A stretch of 64,000 nt of DNA from Paenibacillus harenae. Its GTDB lineage: Bacteria > Bacillota > Bacilli > Paenibacillales > Paenibacillaceae. This document shows, piece by piece, positions 24,878 to 33,868 of this stretch. A program made the position numbers and the translations under genes. The notes beneath the pieces were generated by a model, which worked only from the letters and a program-made list of their open reading frames with translations, had not been told where the DNA came from and searched no databases. The stretch is from the NCBI RefSeq assembly GCF_030812415.1, contig NZ_JAUSST010000004.1:62001-126000 (forward strand), given 5' to 3'. Numbering within the stretch: the stretch's first letter is position 1; each line of letters opens with the position of its first letter.

Positions 24878-25713
24878 GCACGAGCGTGCAACGAATTCGG
24901 AGCATCCTTTATTGGTGCGGGTGGGAGAGCGAATCTGCTCCTGCAAGACCAGGCTTAGCTGCACAGCCAACACTTCCCGATTATCGGGAATACAAGCTGA
25001 GCCGCACGCAATTTGCAAGTGCCGCGGGAGTTGGAGCGCTTGCTCTGTTCGCTGCTGCCTATTTGTTCTACCATTCCTTGATCGTTGCCGCGCTTCTTGC
25101 AATGCTAGGCGTTATGACTCCCAGGTACAGAAGGGCGGCGCTTCTGCAGCAACGGAAGGACAAGCTGAAGCTGCAATTCAAGGAGGCATTGTTTTCGCTG
25201 GTATCTTCGCTTGCCGCCGGTCGTTCGATCGAAAATGCGTTTGTCTCGACGTTGGATGACCTGCGCCTGTTATATCCCGATCCACGAACCGAGCTGCTGA
25301 TCGAGTTTCAGATTATTAGCAATCGGCTGGATAATGCGGTGCCCCTTGAACAAGCGCTTCGAAACTTCGCGGAGCGGGCGGGGATTGACGAGATTACGCA
25401 ATTCGCCGACGCGCTTGCCGCATGCAAGAGGTCGGGGGGAGACTTGATCGAAGTGATGAAGCGTACGTCAGCCATCATCGGGGAGAAGCTGGAGACCGAA
25501 CAGGAAATAGCGGTGATGATTGCCCAGAAGCGGTTCGAAGGGAAGATTATGATGGCTGTACCGTTCGTTTTCCTTGGATTCCTTAGCTTCGCGGGACCGG
25601 ACTATATGGCTCCCTTGTACAGCGGGCCCGGATACCTGCTCTTGACTGCGGCACTCGGAATGCTGCTTTTCTGCTTCTGGATCATGAGCAAGATGATGGA
25701 TATTCGCATGTAG
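24874..25713 (+). CDS. tadB: TadB-like pilus platform membrane protein
   Basis: 279-residue inner-membrane platform protein of the type II secretion F family. Two helices lie near residues 50-85, then a cytosolic helical domain with KLKLQFKEALFSLVSSLAAGRSIENAF and ITQFADALAACKRSGGDLIEVMKRT, then two C-terminal helices. With TadC it forms the platform on which TadA acts. The first four bases overlap tadA (ATGA). Confidence 0.88.
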   Translation: MSTSVQRIRSILYWCGWESESAPARPGLAAQPTLPDYREYKLSRTQFASAAGVGALALFAAAYLFYHSLIVAALLAMLGVMTPRYRRAALLQQRKDKLKLQFKEALFSLVSSLAAGRSIENAFVSTLDDLRLLYPDPRTELLIEFQIISNRLDNAVPLEQALRNFAERAGIDEITQFADALAACKRSGGDLIEVMKRTSAIIGEKLETEQEIAVMIAQKRFEGKIMMAVPFVFLGFLSFAGPDYMAPLYSGPGYLLLTAALGMLLFCFWIMSKMMDIRM

Positions 25714-25717
25714 GAGG

Positions 25718-26608
25718 ATGATTGGGCTGGCTGTCATTATTGCCATTATTTTAACGGGTTTATGGCTCTATATTGTAGGTGCGGGCGCGCTCCGTTCCGT
25801 CTGGATGTCCTATAGATCAAGCCGAGCGGCGCCTCGGATGCTTAAGTCGAGCTTCCAAAGTCTTATGCTGACAGAACCGTTCGCACGCCTCATGGAGCGT
25901 CTTCATCTGTTCGATACGATGCAGCTGCAGATTGGCAGCTACCATATGAAGCTGCTCGTTTTGAACGGCGCCGATTGGACGATTGAGCGAACGAAGGCGT
26001 CGGCAGGATTAGCGGCATCAAGCGGGTATGCGGCTATAACGGTCTGCGCATGGCTTAGCTCGGTATCCGGTGAGCCGGTTCTGCTGTTGATGGGAGTCGT
26101 ATTCGGTTTCGTACTTCCGCTTCGACAGTTTGTCGATGCTGCACGCAAAGTAGAGCGACGCAAACAGGAGATTATCGCTGAATTGCCCGATATGCTGAGC
26201 AAGCTGATGCTGCTCGTAGGAGCAGGAGAGACGGTGCAGCACGCCCTGGCGAGATGCTTGGATGGGAAGGAAGCAATGAAGCATCCGCTATATATCGAGT
26301 GGGGCAATGCGGTAACCGCGCTTCGCAACGGCCATTCCTTCAGCTCGGCGGTTGAACGCTTCAACAGAAGATGCGCCGTGCAAGAGGTATCGGTATTTAC
26401 AACGGTGCTGCTTCTCAATTATCGGCGCGGGGGAGAACATTTCGTGCTTGCCTTGCGCGAGTTGTCCTACACGCTCTGGGAAAAGAGGAAGGCGGTCGCG
26501 AGATCGCGAGGCGAGGAGGCGTCCTCCAAGCTCGTATTTCCGCTCGTAGGGATTTTGCTCGTCTTAATGATTTTAGTCGCCGCTCCGGCCGTTCTATTAA
26601 TGTCCTAA
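25718..26608 (+). CDS. tadC: TadC-like pilus platform membrane protein
   Basis: 296-residue second platform protein, also type II secretion F family. A membrane helix at the N-terminus, two more near residues 105-140, the domain IIAELPDMLSKLMLLVGAGETVQHALARC, and a C-terminal helix (LVFPLVGILLVLMILVAAPAVLL). The start is unclear: an AGGAGG directly touches the ATG at 25718, so translation may begin there by coupling with tadB, or at the in-frame CTG nine bases further. Confidence 0.87.
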   Translation: MIGLAVIIAIILTGLWLYIVGAGALRSVWMSYRSSRAAPRMLKSSFQSLMLTEPFARLMERLHLFDTMQLQIGSYHMKLLVLNGADWTIERTKASAGLAASSGYAAITVCAWLSSVSGEPVLLLMGVVFGFVLPLRQFVDAARKVERRKQEIIAELPDMLSKLMLLVGAGETVQHALARCLDGKEAMKHPLYIEWGNAVTALRNGHSFSSAVERFNRRCAVQEVSVFTTVLLLNYRRGGEHFVLALRELSYTLWEKRKAVARSRGEEASSKLVFPLVGILLVLMILVAAPAVLLMS

Positions 26609-26637
26609 AAAATCAACGATCGAGAGGAAGAGGAACG

Positions 26638-26823
26638 ATGAAGAAGATGAAAAATGCGGTACGCAAATTTTGGAAGTCCGAGGAAGGCCTCGGCACGCTT
26701 GAAATTATTTTGATTATTGCTGTCGTGATCATTATTGCCTTGTTATTCAAGGATTGGATAATTGAATTAATCGAGCGGTTGATGGGTAAAGCGGATGACC
26801 AAGCGGATCAAATCTTCTCCTAA
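26638..26823 (+). CDS. flp: Flp-type IVb pilin
   Basis: 61-residue major pilin candidate. A short basic leader (MKKMKNAVRKFWKSEEG) ends in Gly, followed by LGTLEIILIIAVVIIIALLF; the Glu at +5 of the mature protein and the hydrophobic helix match type IV prepilins. It would be cleaved and methylated by the prepilin peptidase encoded at 30796. Unlike many Flp pilins, an Ile rather than Tyr follows the Glu. A strong GAGAGGAAGAGG ribosome region precedes it. It lies between tadC and the TadE-like gene, as expected for the subunit. Confidence 0.85.
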   Translation: MKKMKNAVRKFWKSEEGLGTLEIILIIAVVIIIALLFKDWIIELIERLMGKADDQADQIFS

Positions 26824-27568
26824 CGGCAGCAAAGCTCGATTGGCATCCAAACGTGTTGCAGATTGGGCCCGATGCGAGAACGGGAGCTTCACGCTTGAAT
26901 CGGCAATCGTGATGCCGTTGCTGCTTGCAACCATAATGCTGTTCATCGTGTTCGGGATGTATATCTATCAAAAGGTTATCGTTTATTACGCTGCTTCCTC
27001 TACCGCGGAGAGAGCCGCCTTCGGTTGGGACAACAGCAATCGCGATGCGAGAAGCGGCATGCTCGCGAAGCCTGAGTATGACGGCTTGTATTGGAGAATC
27101 GGAGATAACCAAATGCTTCAAAGCTTATTCGGTTTGGCTGGCGGAGGGGGTGATGCCCAAGTGGAGCTGTCAGGCAATCAGAGCGATGCTAATGATTCGG
27201 GACAATCGGGCGGCTTGCCGGAGCGCAAGCTTATGCAGGCATCTTCCTGGCTGCGAGGGGAAGAGATGAACTACAAGGGCGAGCTTTCGTTCGCACACGG
27301 TCTATTGCAGAACAAAGTGCAAGTGAAGCTGAAGCAGCCGCTTTCCTTCCCGCAAGATAGGCAGGAAGGCGGCTGGTTAAGCCGTGAGCCGAAGACGGTT
27401 GCTGCAGCTAAGGTGGTCGATCCTGTTGAGTTCATCCGCAATGTCGATCTCGTTCGCTATTATACGACCAGGTTCCAGAACCGCAGTGGCGGAGCACCTT
27501 TATCGAAGACGCAAGCCGCGCAAGCACTCGTACCTTATCAAGGAGCAACCGGGGGTGCGGCGCAATAA
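26795..27568 (+). CDS. TadE-like pseudopilin
   Basis: 257-residue minor subunit. Near residue 29 it has the TadE signature NGSFTLESAIVMPLLLATIMLF (Gly, then Glu at +5) starting a membrane helix. The rest is an extracytoplasmic domain with a Gly/Asp/Ser-rich linker (residues about 110-150). The start overlaps the pilin gene by 29 bases. TadE-type proteins are processed like the pilin and probably sit at the base or tip (family knowledge). Confidence 0.85.
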   Translation: MTKRIKSSPNGSKARLASKRVADWARCENGSFTLESAIVMPLLLATIMLFIVFGMYIYQKVIVYYAASSTAERAAFGWDNSNRDARSGMLAKPEYDGLYWRIGDNQMLQSLFGLAGGGGDAQVELSGNQSDANDSGQSGGLPERKLMQASSWLRGEEMNYKGELSFAHGLLQNKVQVKLKQPLSFPQDRQEGGWLSREPKTVAAAKVVDPVEFIRNVDLVRYYTTRFQNRSGGAPLSKTQAAQALVPYQGATGGAAQ

Positions 27569-27602
27569 TGGCGAACGATCAATCAACGAGAGGGGAAGCG
27601 GT

Positions 27603-29837
27603 ATGAAGGGACGTGGAGTAAAAGCGTTGCTCTTTCGGGAGGATGGGGCTGTTACTGTGTTTGCCGTCATCGTTCTTTCCTCTTTGTTGTTATTTTTTGC
27701 GGTCCTCATTGATTATGCCCGTATCGGAGCGCTGCATAAGCATGCAGAGGATACCGTACGGTCAGGGGTAAGATCGGTCTTATCTGCCTACGATGCAGGC
27801 TTATACGAGCGTTACGGTCTGTTCGCTAGGGGCGGCACAAGCGGCCAAACGATATTCGAGCAGGTCGTGTCGGCGAACACAGAGGAAAAAAGTGGAGCAG
27901 GCAGCAGCGGATTCAGCATCGTTGACGGAAAGCTTGAGACGTCAGAACTTCTGATGGCTGACGTGCTCGGCAGCCATGATATATTCGTCAGGCAGGTGCT
28001 GGAGGAAATGAAATATAAAGCACCGATTGACTTTACGCTGGAGCTTGTGGCGAAGTTTGCGCCAATGGCAGGCGAGATGAAAGAGGCTGCGGCTACCGTC
28101 AACTTGCTGGAGAGTATGAAGCGGCTGTATGAGAATCGGGAAGCGTCGCTTGCCCGCGTGCTCGCCATGCAAGAGCAAGCGGCAGCAGCGCTTAGCGGCA
28201 GCGGAATAGATGCAATGATTCCCGTCCAAGCAAGAGGAGCGGCCGGTAATGGAGATACGGCGGTCGCGATAGCTGCTGGCTTCGCTGCCTATGCAGCGAA
28301 CGTGCAGCAAGATGAATTGCTTCAAGAGGATGAGGAACCGTTGTATGCCGAGGACATAGCCGCTTACGAGCAGCACGCGATCTCGTTCGCCGGCAGTCTT
28401 CGCCGGCAGAGTGCAAGCGTGCAGCAGCAGCATGCTAAATTGAAGGCAAGCGCGTTCCAAGAGCTTGAGAAGGCGAGGAAGCTGAACGATGAGATGCAGT
28501 TGCTGGAACAGCAAGTGAATGCTGCCGCGAATCGTTCGGATTATGATGCAGTTGGGAGTCATGCGGATCGAACGGGAGGAGAACGGCTTCCAGGCAGCGC
28601 CGTCTCCGATATAGAGGAGGTCAAGCAATCAGCAAAGCAAATGTTGCTACCCGACAGCTGGTTCCAGCAATATAAACGGGAGCTGGAGGGTCAGATTGCG
28701 GCAGCAGCCGCATTTGATATGGATATAGGCCGATTCCAGACGAATGTATCTTCAGCGATATCAAGGCCTGTCACCATGAGCTCGGGCAATACGCTCGTGT
28801 CCGCTATCGGGGCGATGAGGCTGTCTTATGGCGAATATGATGAGGACTACATTCGTCCAGCAACGATTATCGAGAAACGACGAGCTTTGCTCCAAGACGC
28901 AGATTTGAATAGCCGATTGAAGGAACAGGAGGCGAAGGCAAAGTCGTTATGGCAGCAAGCTCGAAATATGCTTGACGGCTTCTCGTCCGTTCCGCAATTG
29001 GAAGAGCATATAAAGGTATACGAGGAGATCCAGAAGAAGAGGAACGATAATTTACAGTTTAATCAGAAGCAAGCTGATGCGGCGGAAACGGCCGAAGACG
29101 GCCCAGCGGGGAATGCGCATGATGCCGCGGAGCAATCGCAGCAATTCATGGGGGGATTGTTTACAGGCATGGCAGGTATGCTGGAGCGTTCGCGGGATTC
29201 GATTTACTACGGTGAGTATATCGTGGACAGGTATACGGTTTTTGCCCCGCAGAACTTGCGTGCCATGCTCTTGAACGGCGATACGGGCGTGCTCTCGCAA
29301 GCCATTTCCTTCCACAACCAGGAGGCTGAATATGTGATATACGGCTTTCATAATCCGATCAGCAATTTAGCTGCCGCTTACGGTGAATTGTTCGCTGTGC
29401 GGATGGCGATTCGAACGATGGAAGGGCTGATCCAGAGCCGTACGTTAGGCCATCCGCTTCTTATTTTATCCGCTGCGCTCATCTACGGTCTCGAGAAGAC
29501 GATGGAGGACATGATTGCGTTCACGGAACGCGGTTCAGCTCCGCTGTCTAAGTATGTGACTACAGAGGTGTCGTATTTGGATTACTTGCGGCTGTTCATG
29601 CTTATTCATAGCAGTGACCAAGCAGGATTGCTGGCGCGCATGATCGCCGTTATCGAGCAAAATACGGGTACAGTGCTGTCGGCATCGCCATCTGCAATTA
29701 CCGGCGAAGCAAAATTATCGATGAATCTATGGTTTTTGCCCGGTGCGATGCAGGCGATGGGCAAGTTTGGATTACTGCGAGGAAGGGTTGTCGGCAACCG
29801 TTATGAGACTATACAAACAATCGGCTCGTCGTATTGA
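27603..29837 (+). CDS. Large TadG-like protein (DUF5702 type)
   Basis: 744-residue surface protein of the tad operon. It starts with a short leader and one membrane helix in the pattern REDGAVTVFAVIVLSSLLLFFAVLIDYARIGAL, then RSGVRSVLSAYDAGLYERYGLFA, typical of DUF5702 proteins. Long helical stretches with many Glu, Lys, Gln and Ala suggest coiled coils (about residues 270-350 and 440-530). The frame is open 219 bases further upstream, but GAGAGGGG before the ATG at 27603 sets the start. Probably anchored by its N-terminal helix, facing outward; exact role unknown. Confidence 0.85.
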   Translation: MKGRGVKALLFREDGAVTVFAVIVLSSLLLFFAVLIDYARIGALHKHAEDTVRSGVRSVLSAYDAGLYERYGLFARGGTSGQTIFEQVVSANTEEKSGAGSSGFSIVDGKLETSELLMADVLGSHDIFVRQVLEEMKYKAPIDFTLELVAKFAPMAGEMKEAAATVNLLESMKRLYENREASLARVLAMQEQAAAALSGSGIDAMIPVQARGAAGNGDTAVAIAAGFAAYAANVQQDELLQEDEEPLYAEDIAAYEQHAISFAGSLRRQSASVQQQHAKLKASAFQELEKARKLNDEMQLLEQQVNAAANRSDYDAVGSHADRTGGERLPGSAVSDIEEVKQSAKQMLLPDSWFQQYKRELEGQIAAAAAFDMDIGRFQTNVSSAISRPVTMSSGNTLVSAIGAMRLSYGEYDEDYIRPATIIEKRRALLQDADLNSRLKEQEAKAKSLWQQARNMLDGFSSVPQLEEHIKVYEEIQKKRNDNLQFNQKQADAAETAEDGPAGNAHDAAEQSQQFMGGLFTGMAGMLERSRDSIYYGEYIVDRYTVFAPQNLRAMLLNGDTGVLSQAISFHNQEAEYVIYGFHNPISNLAAAYGELFAVRMAIRTMEGLIQSRTLGHPLLILSAALIYGLEKTMEDMIAFTERGSAPLSKYVTTEVSYLDYLRLFMLIHSSDQAGLLARMIAVIEQNTGTVLSASPSAITGEAKLSMNLWFLPGAMQAMGKFGLLRGRVVGNRYETIQTIGSSY

Positions 29838-30777
29838 TAAGGCAAATACGAGACTTAATAGCGAGCAGGGCTCGATTGTAGTAGAGGCCTCGTTAGTTAT
29901 GCCGCTTATTCTCATATTGCTCCTTGTATTCATTGTTCTCATTCGGCTATGTGCAGTTCAGATGGCTCTTCACTCGGCAGCATCGCAAGCTGTACGTCAG
30001 ATTGCAGCACATATCCATCCGATTGATCTGGTACTTCAGCAGGCTGCCGCAGTTAATCCGCTCGAAGCAGCATCCCCGGTGCCGAAGAGCAGTTGGGGCG
30101 ATATTGCCGGAGAAGCTGCCCAGTGGCTCCCCGATCCGGCTGGACAACTGATCTCATCCGCGCTTCAAGGAAATTGGAAGCCGCTGCAGGATATGGCGGG
30201 CACCGAGCTGGGACGCTCGGTCGTTGAGCCGGTGCTCCAAGAAGCTGCCGATCAGGCGATACTTGAACCGGAGCGAATACGTTTGAGCCATCTTGCTTTG
30301 CCTGATTTAAAGAAGGAGACCGAACCTCTCTTAACGATGTCGGTCGAATATGAATTTCCTTTAAAGCTCCCATTCATCGGAAAGCCGATTATTTTGCGGG
30401 ATCAAGCATCCGAACGGGTATGGGTAAGCGATGCCGCCGCAGCCGCTTATGGTCATGAAGCGGAGGGCGAGAACATTGTTCCGCTGCAAATCGTCTCGAT
30501 TGAGCCAACTCCGGTACGGCCTGGCAGGAAAGCAACGGTTATCGTCAAGACAACGCCAGGAACTTCCGTTTCACTGGACGTCATTTACAAAAGCGGACAT
30601 AGCAAAGCGAAGCACTTGGGAGCTACGACAGCCGATGCCAACGGTTATGCGACATGGACTTGGCATGTATCGGGCAACACGACGCCAGGGAGCTGGATGT
30701 TGACGGCAGAGGCTGCTTCTCAGCAGGAGCATGCCGTATCGCGTTATTTTGTAGTGGAGAAGGTAGACGGGGAGTAA
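29803..30777 (+). CDS. TadE-like pseudopilin with C-terminal Ig-like domain
   Basis: 324-residue protein. The pseudopilin signature is EQGSIVVEASLVMPLILILLLVFIVLI. The middle is extracytoplasmic. The last ~90 residues form a separate beta-domain with the pattern TPGTSVSLDVIYKSGHSKAKHLG...DANGYATWTWHVSGNTTPGSW, a repeat seen on bacterial surface proteins. This suggests it displays an adhesive or stabilising domain. It overlaps the previous gene by 35 bases. No ideal ribosome site; an AGGAAGGG lies fourteen bases before the ATG. Confidence 0.85.
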   Translation: MRLYKQSARRIDKANTRLNSEQGSIVVEASLVMPLILILLLVFIVLIRLCAVQMALHSAASQAVRQIAAHIHPIDLVLQQAAAVNPLEAASPVPKSSWGDIAGEAAQWLPDPAGQLISSALQGNWKPLQDMAGTELGRSVVEPVLQEAADQAILEPERIRLSHLALPDLKKETEPLLTMSVEYEFPLKLPFIGKPIILRDQASERVWVSDAAAAAYGHEAEGENIVPLQIVSIEPTPVRPGRKATVIVKTTPGTSVSLDVIYKSGHSKAKHLGATTADANGYATWTWHVSGNTTPGSWMLTAEAASQQEHAVSRYFVVEKVDGE

Positions 30778-30795
30778 GAAGGAGAGGTGAGGGAT

Positions 30796-31308
30796 GTGAA
30801 CATAGTGATTCTGACAGCAGCGGCAGTTCTTCTGATCGTGGCATTCATTACCGATGTTAGCAAGCAGATCATACCGAATAGGTTAACGATTTTTTTCTTT
30901 GGCGCCGGCGTTCTGTTCCATTTGATCGCAGGCGGCATCCATGACGGCGCGGCGGCAGTTGCCGGAGCTGCAGCAGGCTTCGTTCCGCTGCTCCTTCTGC
31001 ACCTCGCCAAGGGCATCGGCGCTGGCGATGTTAAGCTGTTCGGGGCGCTAGGCGCATGGATTGGCGTTGGCGCAGTGCTGCAATTGCTGTTGTACTCGAT
31101 TCTGTATGCAGGATTAATCGGCGTTGTCATCGCCGTCATCTATCGTTCTTTCAGCGGCAAAATGACGGTTGAAATGACGGCGTTGCTATTGCCGGGGGAT
31201 GAGCCAAAGAAAAGGCAATGGCTGAGGTTCGCAGATTCGGGCAAAAAGTTTCCGTTCATGCTCGCAGTCTTGCCTGCGGCGGTTACCGTGCGGATAATGC
31301 TGGGTTGA
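30796..31308 (+). CDS. tadV: Prepilin peptidase (A24 family, TadV/CpaA)
   Basis: 170-residue membrane aspartic peptidase that trims the leader of Flp and TadE-type prepilins. The two catalytic aspartates are in ITDVSKQIIPN and the GAGDVKLFGALG motif. About five hydrophobic helices are seen. It is short because it lacks the methylase domain, as usual for Tad peptidases. Two GTG starts are possible; 30796 is better spaced from GAAGGAGAGG than 30787. Confidence 0.9.
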   Translation: MNIVILTAAAVLLIVAFITDVSKQIIPNRLTIFFFGAGVLFHLIAGGIHDGAAAVAGAAAGFVPLLLLHLAKGIGAGDVKLFGALGAWIGVGAVLQLLLYSILYAGLIGVVIAVIYRSFSGKMTVEMTALLLPGDEPKKRQWLRFADSGKKFPFMLAVLPAAVTVRIMLG

Positions 31309-31340
31309 AAAGAGATAGGTAAGAGGAAGGAGAGAGCGGA

Positions 31341-32921
31341 TTGCATAATTTTAGAATTGATTTCTCTATGAATCGCGGCCATGAAATGTTGATTGACACG
31401 GAAGAAGGGATCAATCGGAGCAGCCTCGATGATATTGAACTTCATATGTTGCGCGGGGAAAAAATTCCGTATCTATTGCCTGTCGATTGGTTCGAGCTGG
31501 ACGGGAAGGTTACTTTCCGTTACGCGTTGGATGGGCACAAAATGCTTCTGCATCGGCTTCAATTAGAGCCTTTAACGATGCATCAGTATTATACGCTAGT
31601 GCTCGGATTGACCGACGCGCTGAGCGAATGCCGCCATTACATGTTAAGGCCGGAAGGCTGCCTATTAAACGAATCATTTATTTTCATTGGCGAACAGCTG
31701 CACGATGTGCGTCTTGCTTACGTTCCGATTAAGGCGTCCGAGACTGAAGCTGGAACTAGCTCCAATGAGCTTATGTCGCTTATCGTTCGTTGGACTTCCA
31801 ACGTGGATATGCTGGACGGCGAAGGCTTGAAGCGATTGCTGCGCCAATTGAGCAGCAACAAATGGCCGCTTGTTGAGCTTCGGTCTACGCTGCTTGAGCT
31901 AATTGGAGGCATGACGCCGGTAATGGTGGAGACGGTCGAGTCTAATCATGCGTCTGCATGGTCGGCCAGTATGTCTGCCGCACCTAAATCTATGCCAGTG
32001 GCGATCCGTTCGTTGCAAGATGGGCCCCTTGAATCCGTGCTGCCAATACCGGCGTTAGCGTCGGAACGAGCCATTTCGAAATTGAATGATGAAGAGGAAG
32101 AGCTAACCGCTCAGCAACAGTCTGCGAATGCGGGCAGATCCAAATGGATCGGCGCAGCAGTTCTGCTGCTCGCGACAGCTTGTATATGGCGGTTTGTGTA
32201 TCTCGTTTCACCTTCAAAGCAAACGATGCTTATAAGCGCTGCGATGACACTTATGCTGGTTGTTGGTTTTATATTCGTCTGGAGAAGGAATAGCCAAATA
32301 TCTAAGCCGATTCAGAGTACGATCTTGAATCAGGATCATGAGCTTGCATATAGCCGGTTAAGTGCCGCATCAGAAGATATAATAGAGTCTATAAATCCGG
32401 ATCAACAGATACAACAAAACCGTTATAGCCTTAAATTTTCTGCAAACGAGGACGATAGGCAGACCTATCATAATGAAGCATCCGGTGGTGTTGACTTTCA
32501 ACAAGTAATGAAGTCAGTAGATAACGAGACTTCCCTTATAGAAAATCGCGCGACGCCGGGCATCGAGCCGACGGTGCTCCTGGCCAAGCCCATGAAGGAG
32601 AAGAAAGTTGAATTGACAGCAAAGCTGTATCGCCGATGGCAAGGGGAGACAACGGTGATTGAATGGCTGGAACCCAATCTGAGGATTGGGAGGGCTGGCG
32701 AACAAATAGGATATGAGGAGCTGGCAAGCGGCGTCTCTCGCATGCACTTGGAATTCGAATCTTCGCAAGGCGAGAGGGTGGTTAAGGATCTTGGCTCGAG
32801 CAACGGAAGCACATTGAACGGAGAGCCTATGATTCCTTATAAAGCATACAAAATAACCGCCGGCGATGTCATACAGCTGGCGGGTGCTAAAGGGCCTATT
32901 TATGAGTTGCGTCTGGAATAG
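31341..32921 (+). CDS. FHA-domain membrane protein of the tad operon (DUF6382 type)
   Basis: 526-residue protein. The N-terminal ~185 residues are a soluble domain of the DUF6382 type (NRGHEMLIDTEEG..., YLLPVDWFELDGKVTFRY). Two membrane helices follow at about residues 275 and 300. The last ~85 residues are an FHA domain with LRIGRAGEQIGYEE, GVSRMHLEFE and LGSSNGSTLNG, which would bind phosphothreonine. TTG start with AGGAAGGAG upstream. It closes the operon and suggests that a Ser/Thr kinase signal acts on the pilus (inference); no such kinase is in the window. Confidence 0.87.
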   Translation: MHNFRIDFSMNRGHEMLIDTEEGINRSSLDDIELHMLRGEKIPYLLPVDWFELDGKVTFRYALDGHKMLLHRLQLEPLTMHQYYTLVLGLTDALSECRHYMLRPEGCLLNESFIFIGEQLHDVRLAYVPIKASETEAGTSSNELMSLIVRWTSNVDMLDGEGLKRLLRQLSSNKWPLVELRSTLLELIGGMTPVMVETVESNHASAWSASMSAAPKSMPVAIRSLQDGPLESVLPIPALASERAISKLNDEEEELTAQQQSANAGRSKWIGAAVLLLATACIWRFVYLVSPSKQTMLISAAMTLMLVVGFIFVWRRNSQISKPIQSTILNQDHELAYSRLSAASEDIIESINPDQQIQQNRYSLKFSANEDDRQTYHNEASGGVDFQQVMKSVDNETSLIENRATPGIEPTVLLAKPMKEKKVELTAKLYRRWQGETTVIEWLEPNLRIGRAGEQIGYEELASGVSRMHLEFESSQGERVVKDLGSSNGSTLNGEPMIPYKAYKITAGDVIQLAGAKGPIYELRLE

Positions 32922-32941
32922 ATATGATTCATTCCGGAAAT

Positions 32942-33853
32942 TTATTTGCGAGCGAAAATCGCATTTAAGCAGCTTTCCGCGGTCGGATACAGAAATGTAA
33001 ATCCAAGCTTCATCGATTTGCGAGGGAGAGCCCGCTGGCCTTCGAGAATAAGCACAGACATTTCGCCAAGCGCTGCTTTCAATACAAAGGCAGGCACGGG
33101 AAACCAATGCGGCCGCCCCATGGCATTGCCGATTGCGCGGCCGAACGCATCGTTGCGGAGCGGATTTGGCGCGGATGCATTAACAGCGCCGCTGATACTG
33201 TCATTGTCTAAGCAGAACAGCATAAGACGGACGATGTCGTCGATATGAATCCAGGAGAGCCATTGCTTTCCGCTGCCGATCCGGCCTCCGCCGAACAGCT
33301 TGTACGGAAGTGCCATAAGCGGGAAGGCTCCTTCCGCACGATCCATGACAAGTCCGACGCGCAGCTTTACCAGCCGCTCAGCAGGTATGGAATCCGCAGC
33401 GCGTTCCCACTCCTTCACTACCCCCGACAAGAAGTCGGTAACAGAAATAGGACTGCTTTCGTCGAATTCGCCGTCAAGCGACATGCCGTAGGCACTGATG
33501 CCGGACGCGTTAATGACGACCTTCGGTTTATGTACAAGCGCATCGTGAAGAGCGGCGATGCGGGCCGCGGCAGTAAGCCGAGATTGCAGGACGCGATGCT
33601 TGGCATCGGCCGTCCAGCGCTGGTTGATCGATTCGCCGGACAGGTTAATGATCGCATCAATACCTTCCAATAAGGAAGGTGTCCGCGCCACATCGTCCCA
33701 AGACGTATAACGAAGCGTTTTGGGAGATCCAATCGGACTCTCGTTCCTGTTGCCGGCACGTGAAATGATAATAACCTCATCAGATCGAGCCAGCAGCGCC
33801 TTCGTCAGCGCCTTGCCGATAAATCCTGTTCCCCCGGCGATCGCAACCCGCAT
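32942..33853 (-). CDS. TIGR01777-type NAD-dependent epimerase (SDR39U1-like)
   Basis: 303-residue extended SDR. The N-terminal Rossmann motif is VAIAGGTGFIGKALTKALL. Conserved parts are DAIINLSGESINQRWT, VVINASGISAYG and QWLSWIHIDDIVRLM, followed by VNASAPNPLRN and ILEGQRALP-like C-terminal stretches, which are diagnostic of the YfhF/SDR39U1 group. Reaction unknown. AAAGGAG precedes the ATG. It follows the lipoprotein gene by 15 bases on the minus strand, and convergent with the FHA gene. Confidence 0.9.
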   Translation of the reverse strand: MRVAIAGGTGFIGKALTKALLARSDEVIIISRAGNRNESPIGSPKTLRYTSWDDVARTPSLLEGIDAIINLSGESINQRWTADAKHRVLQSRLTAAARIAALHDALVHKPKVVINASGISAYGMSLDGEFDESSPISVTDFLSGVVKEWERAADSIPAERLVKLRVGLVMDRAEGAFPLMALPYKLFGGGRIGSGKQWLSWIHIDDIVRLMLFCLDNDSISGAVNASAPNPLRNDAFGRAIGNAMGRPHWFPVPAFVLKAALGEMSVLILEGQRALPRKSMKLGFTFLYPTAESCLNAIFARK

Positions 33854-33868
33854 CGTTCCCGCTCCTTT

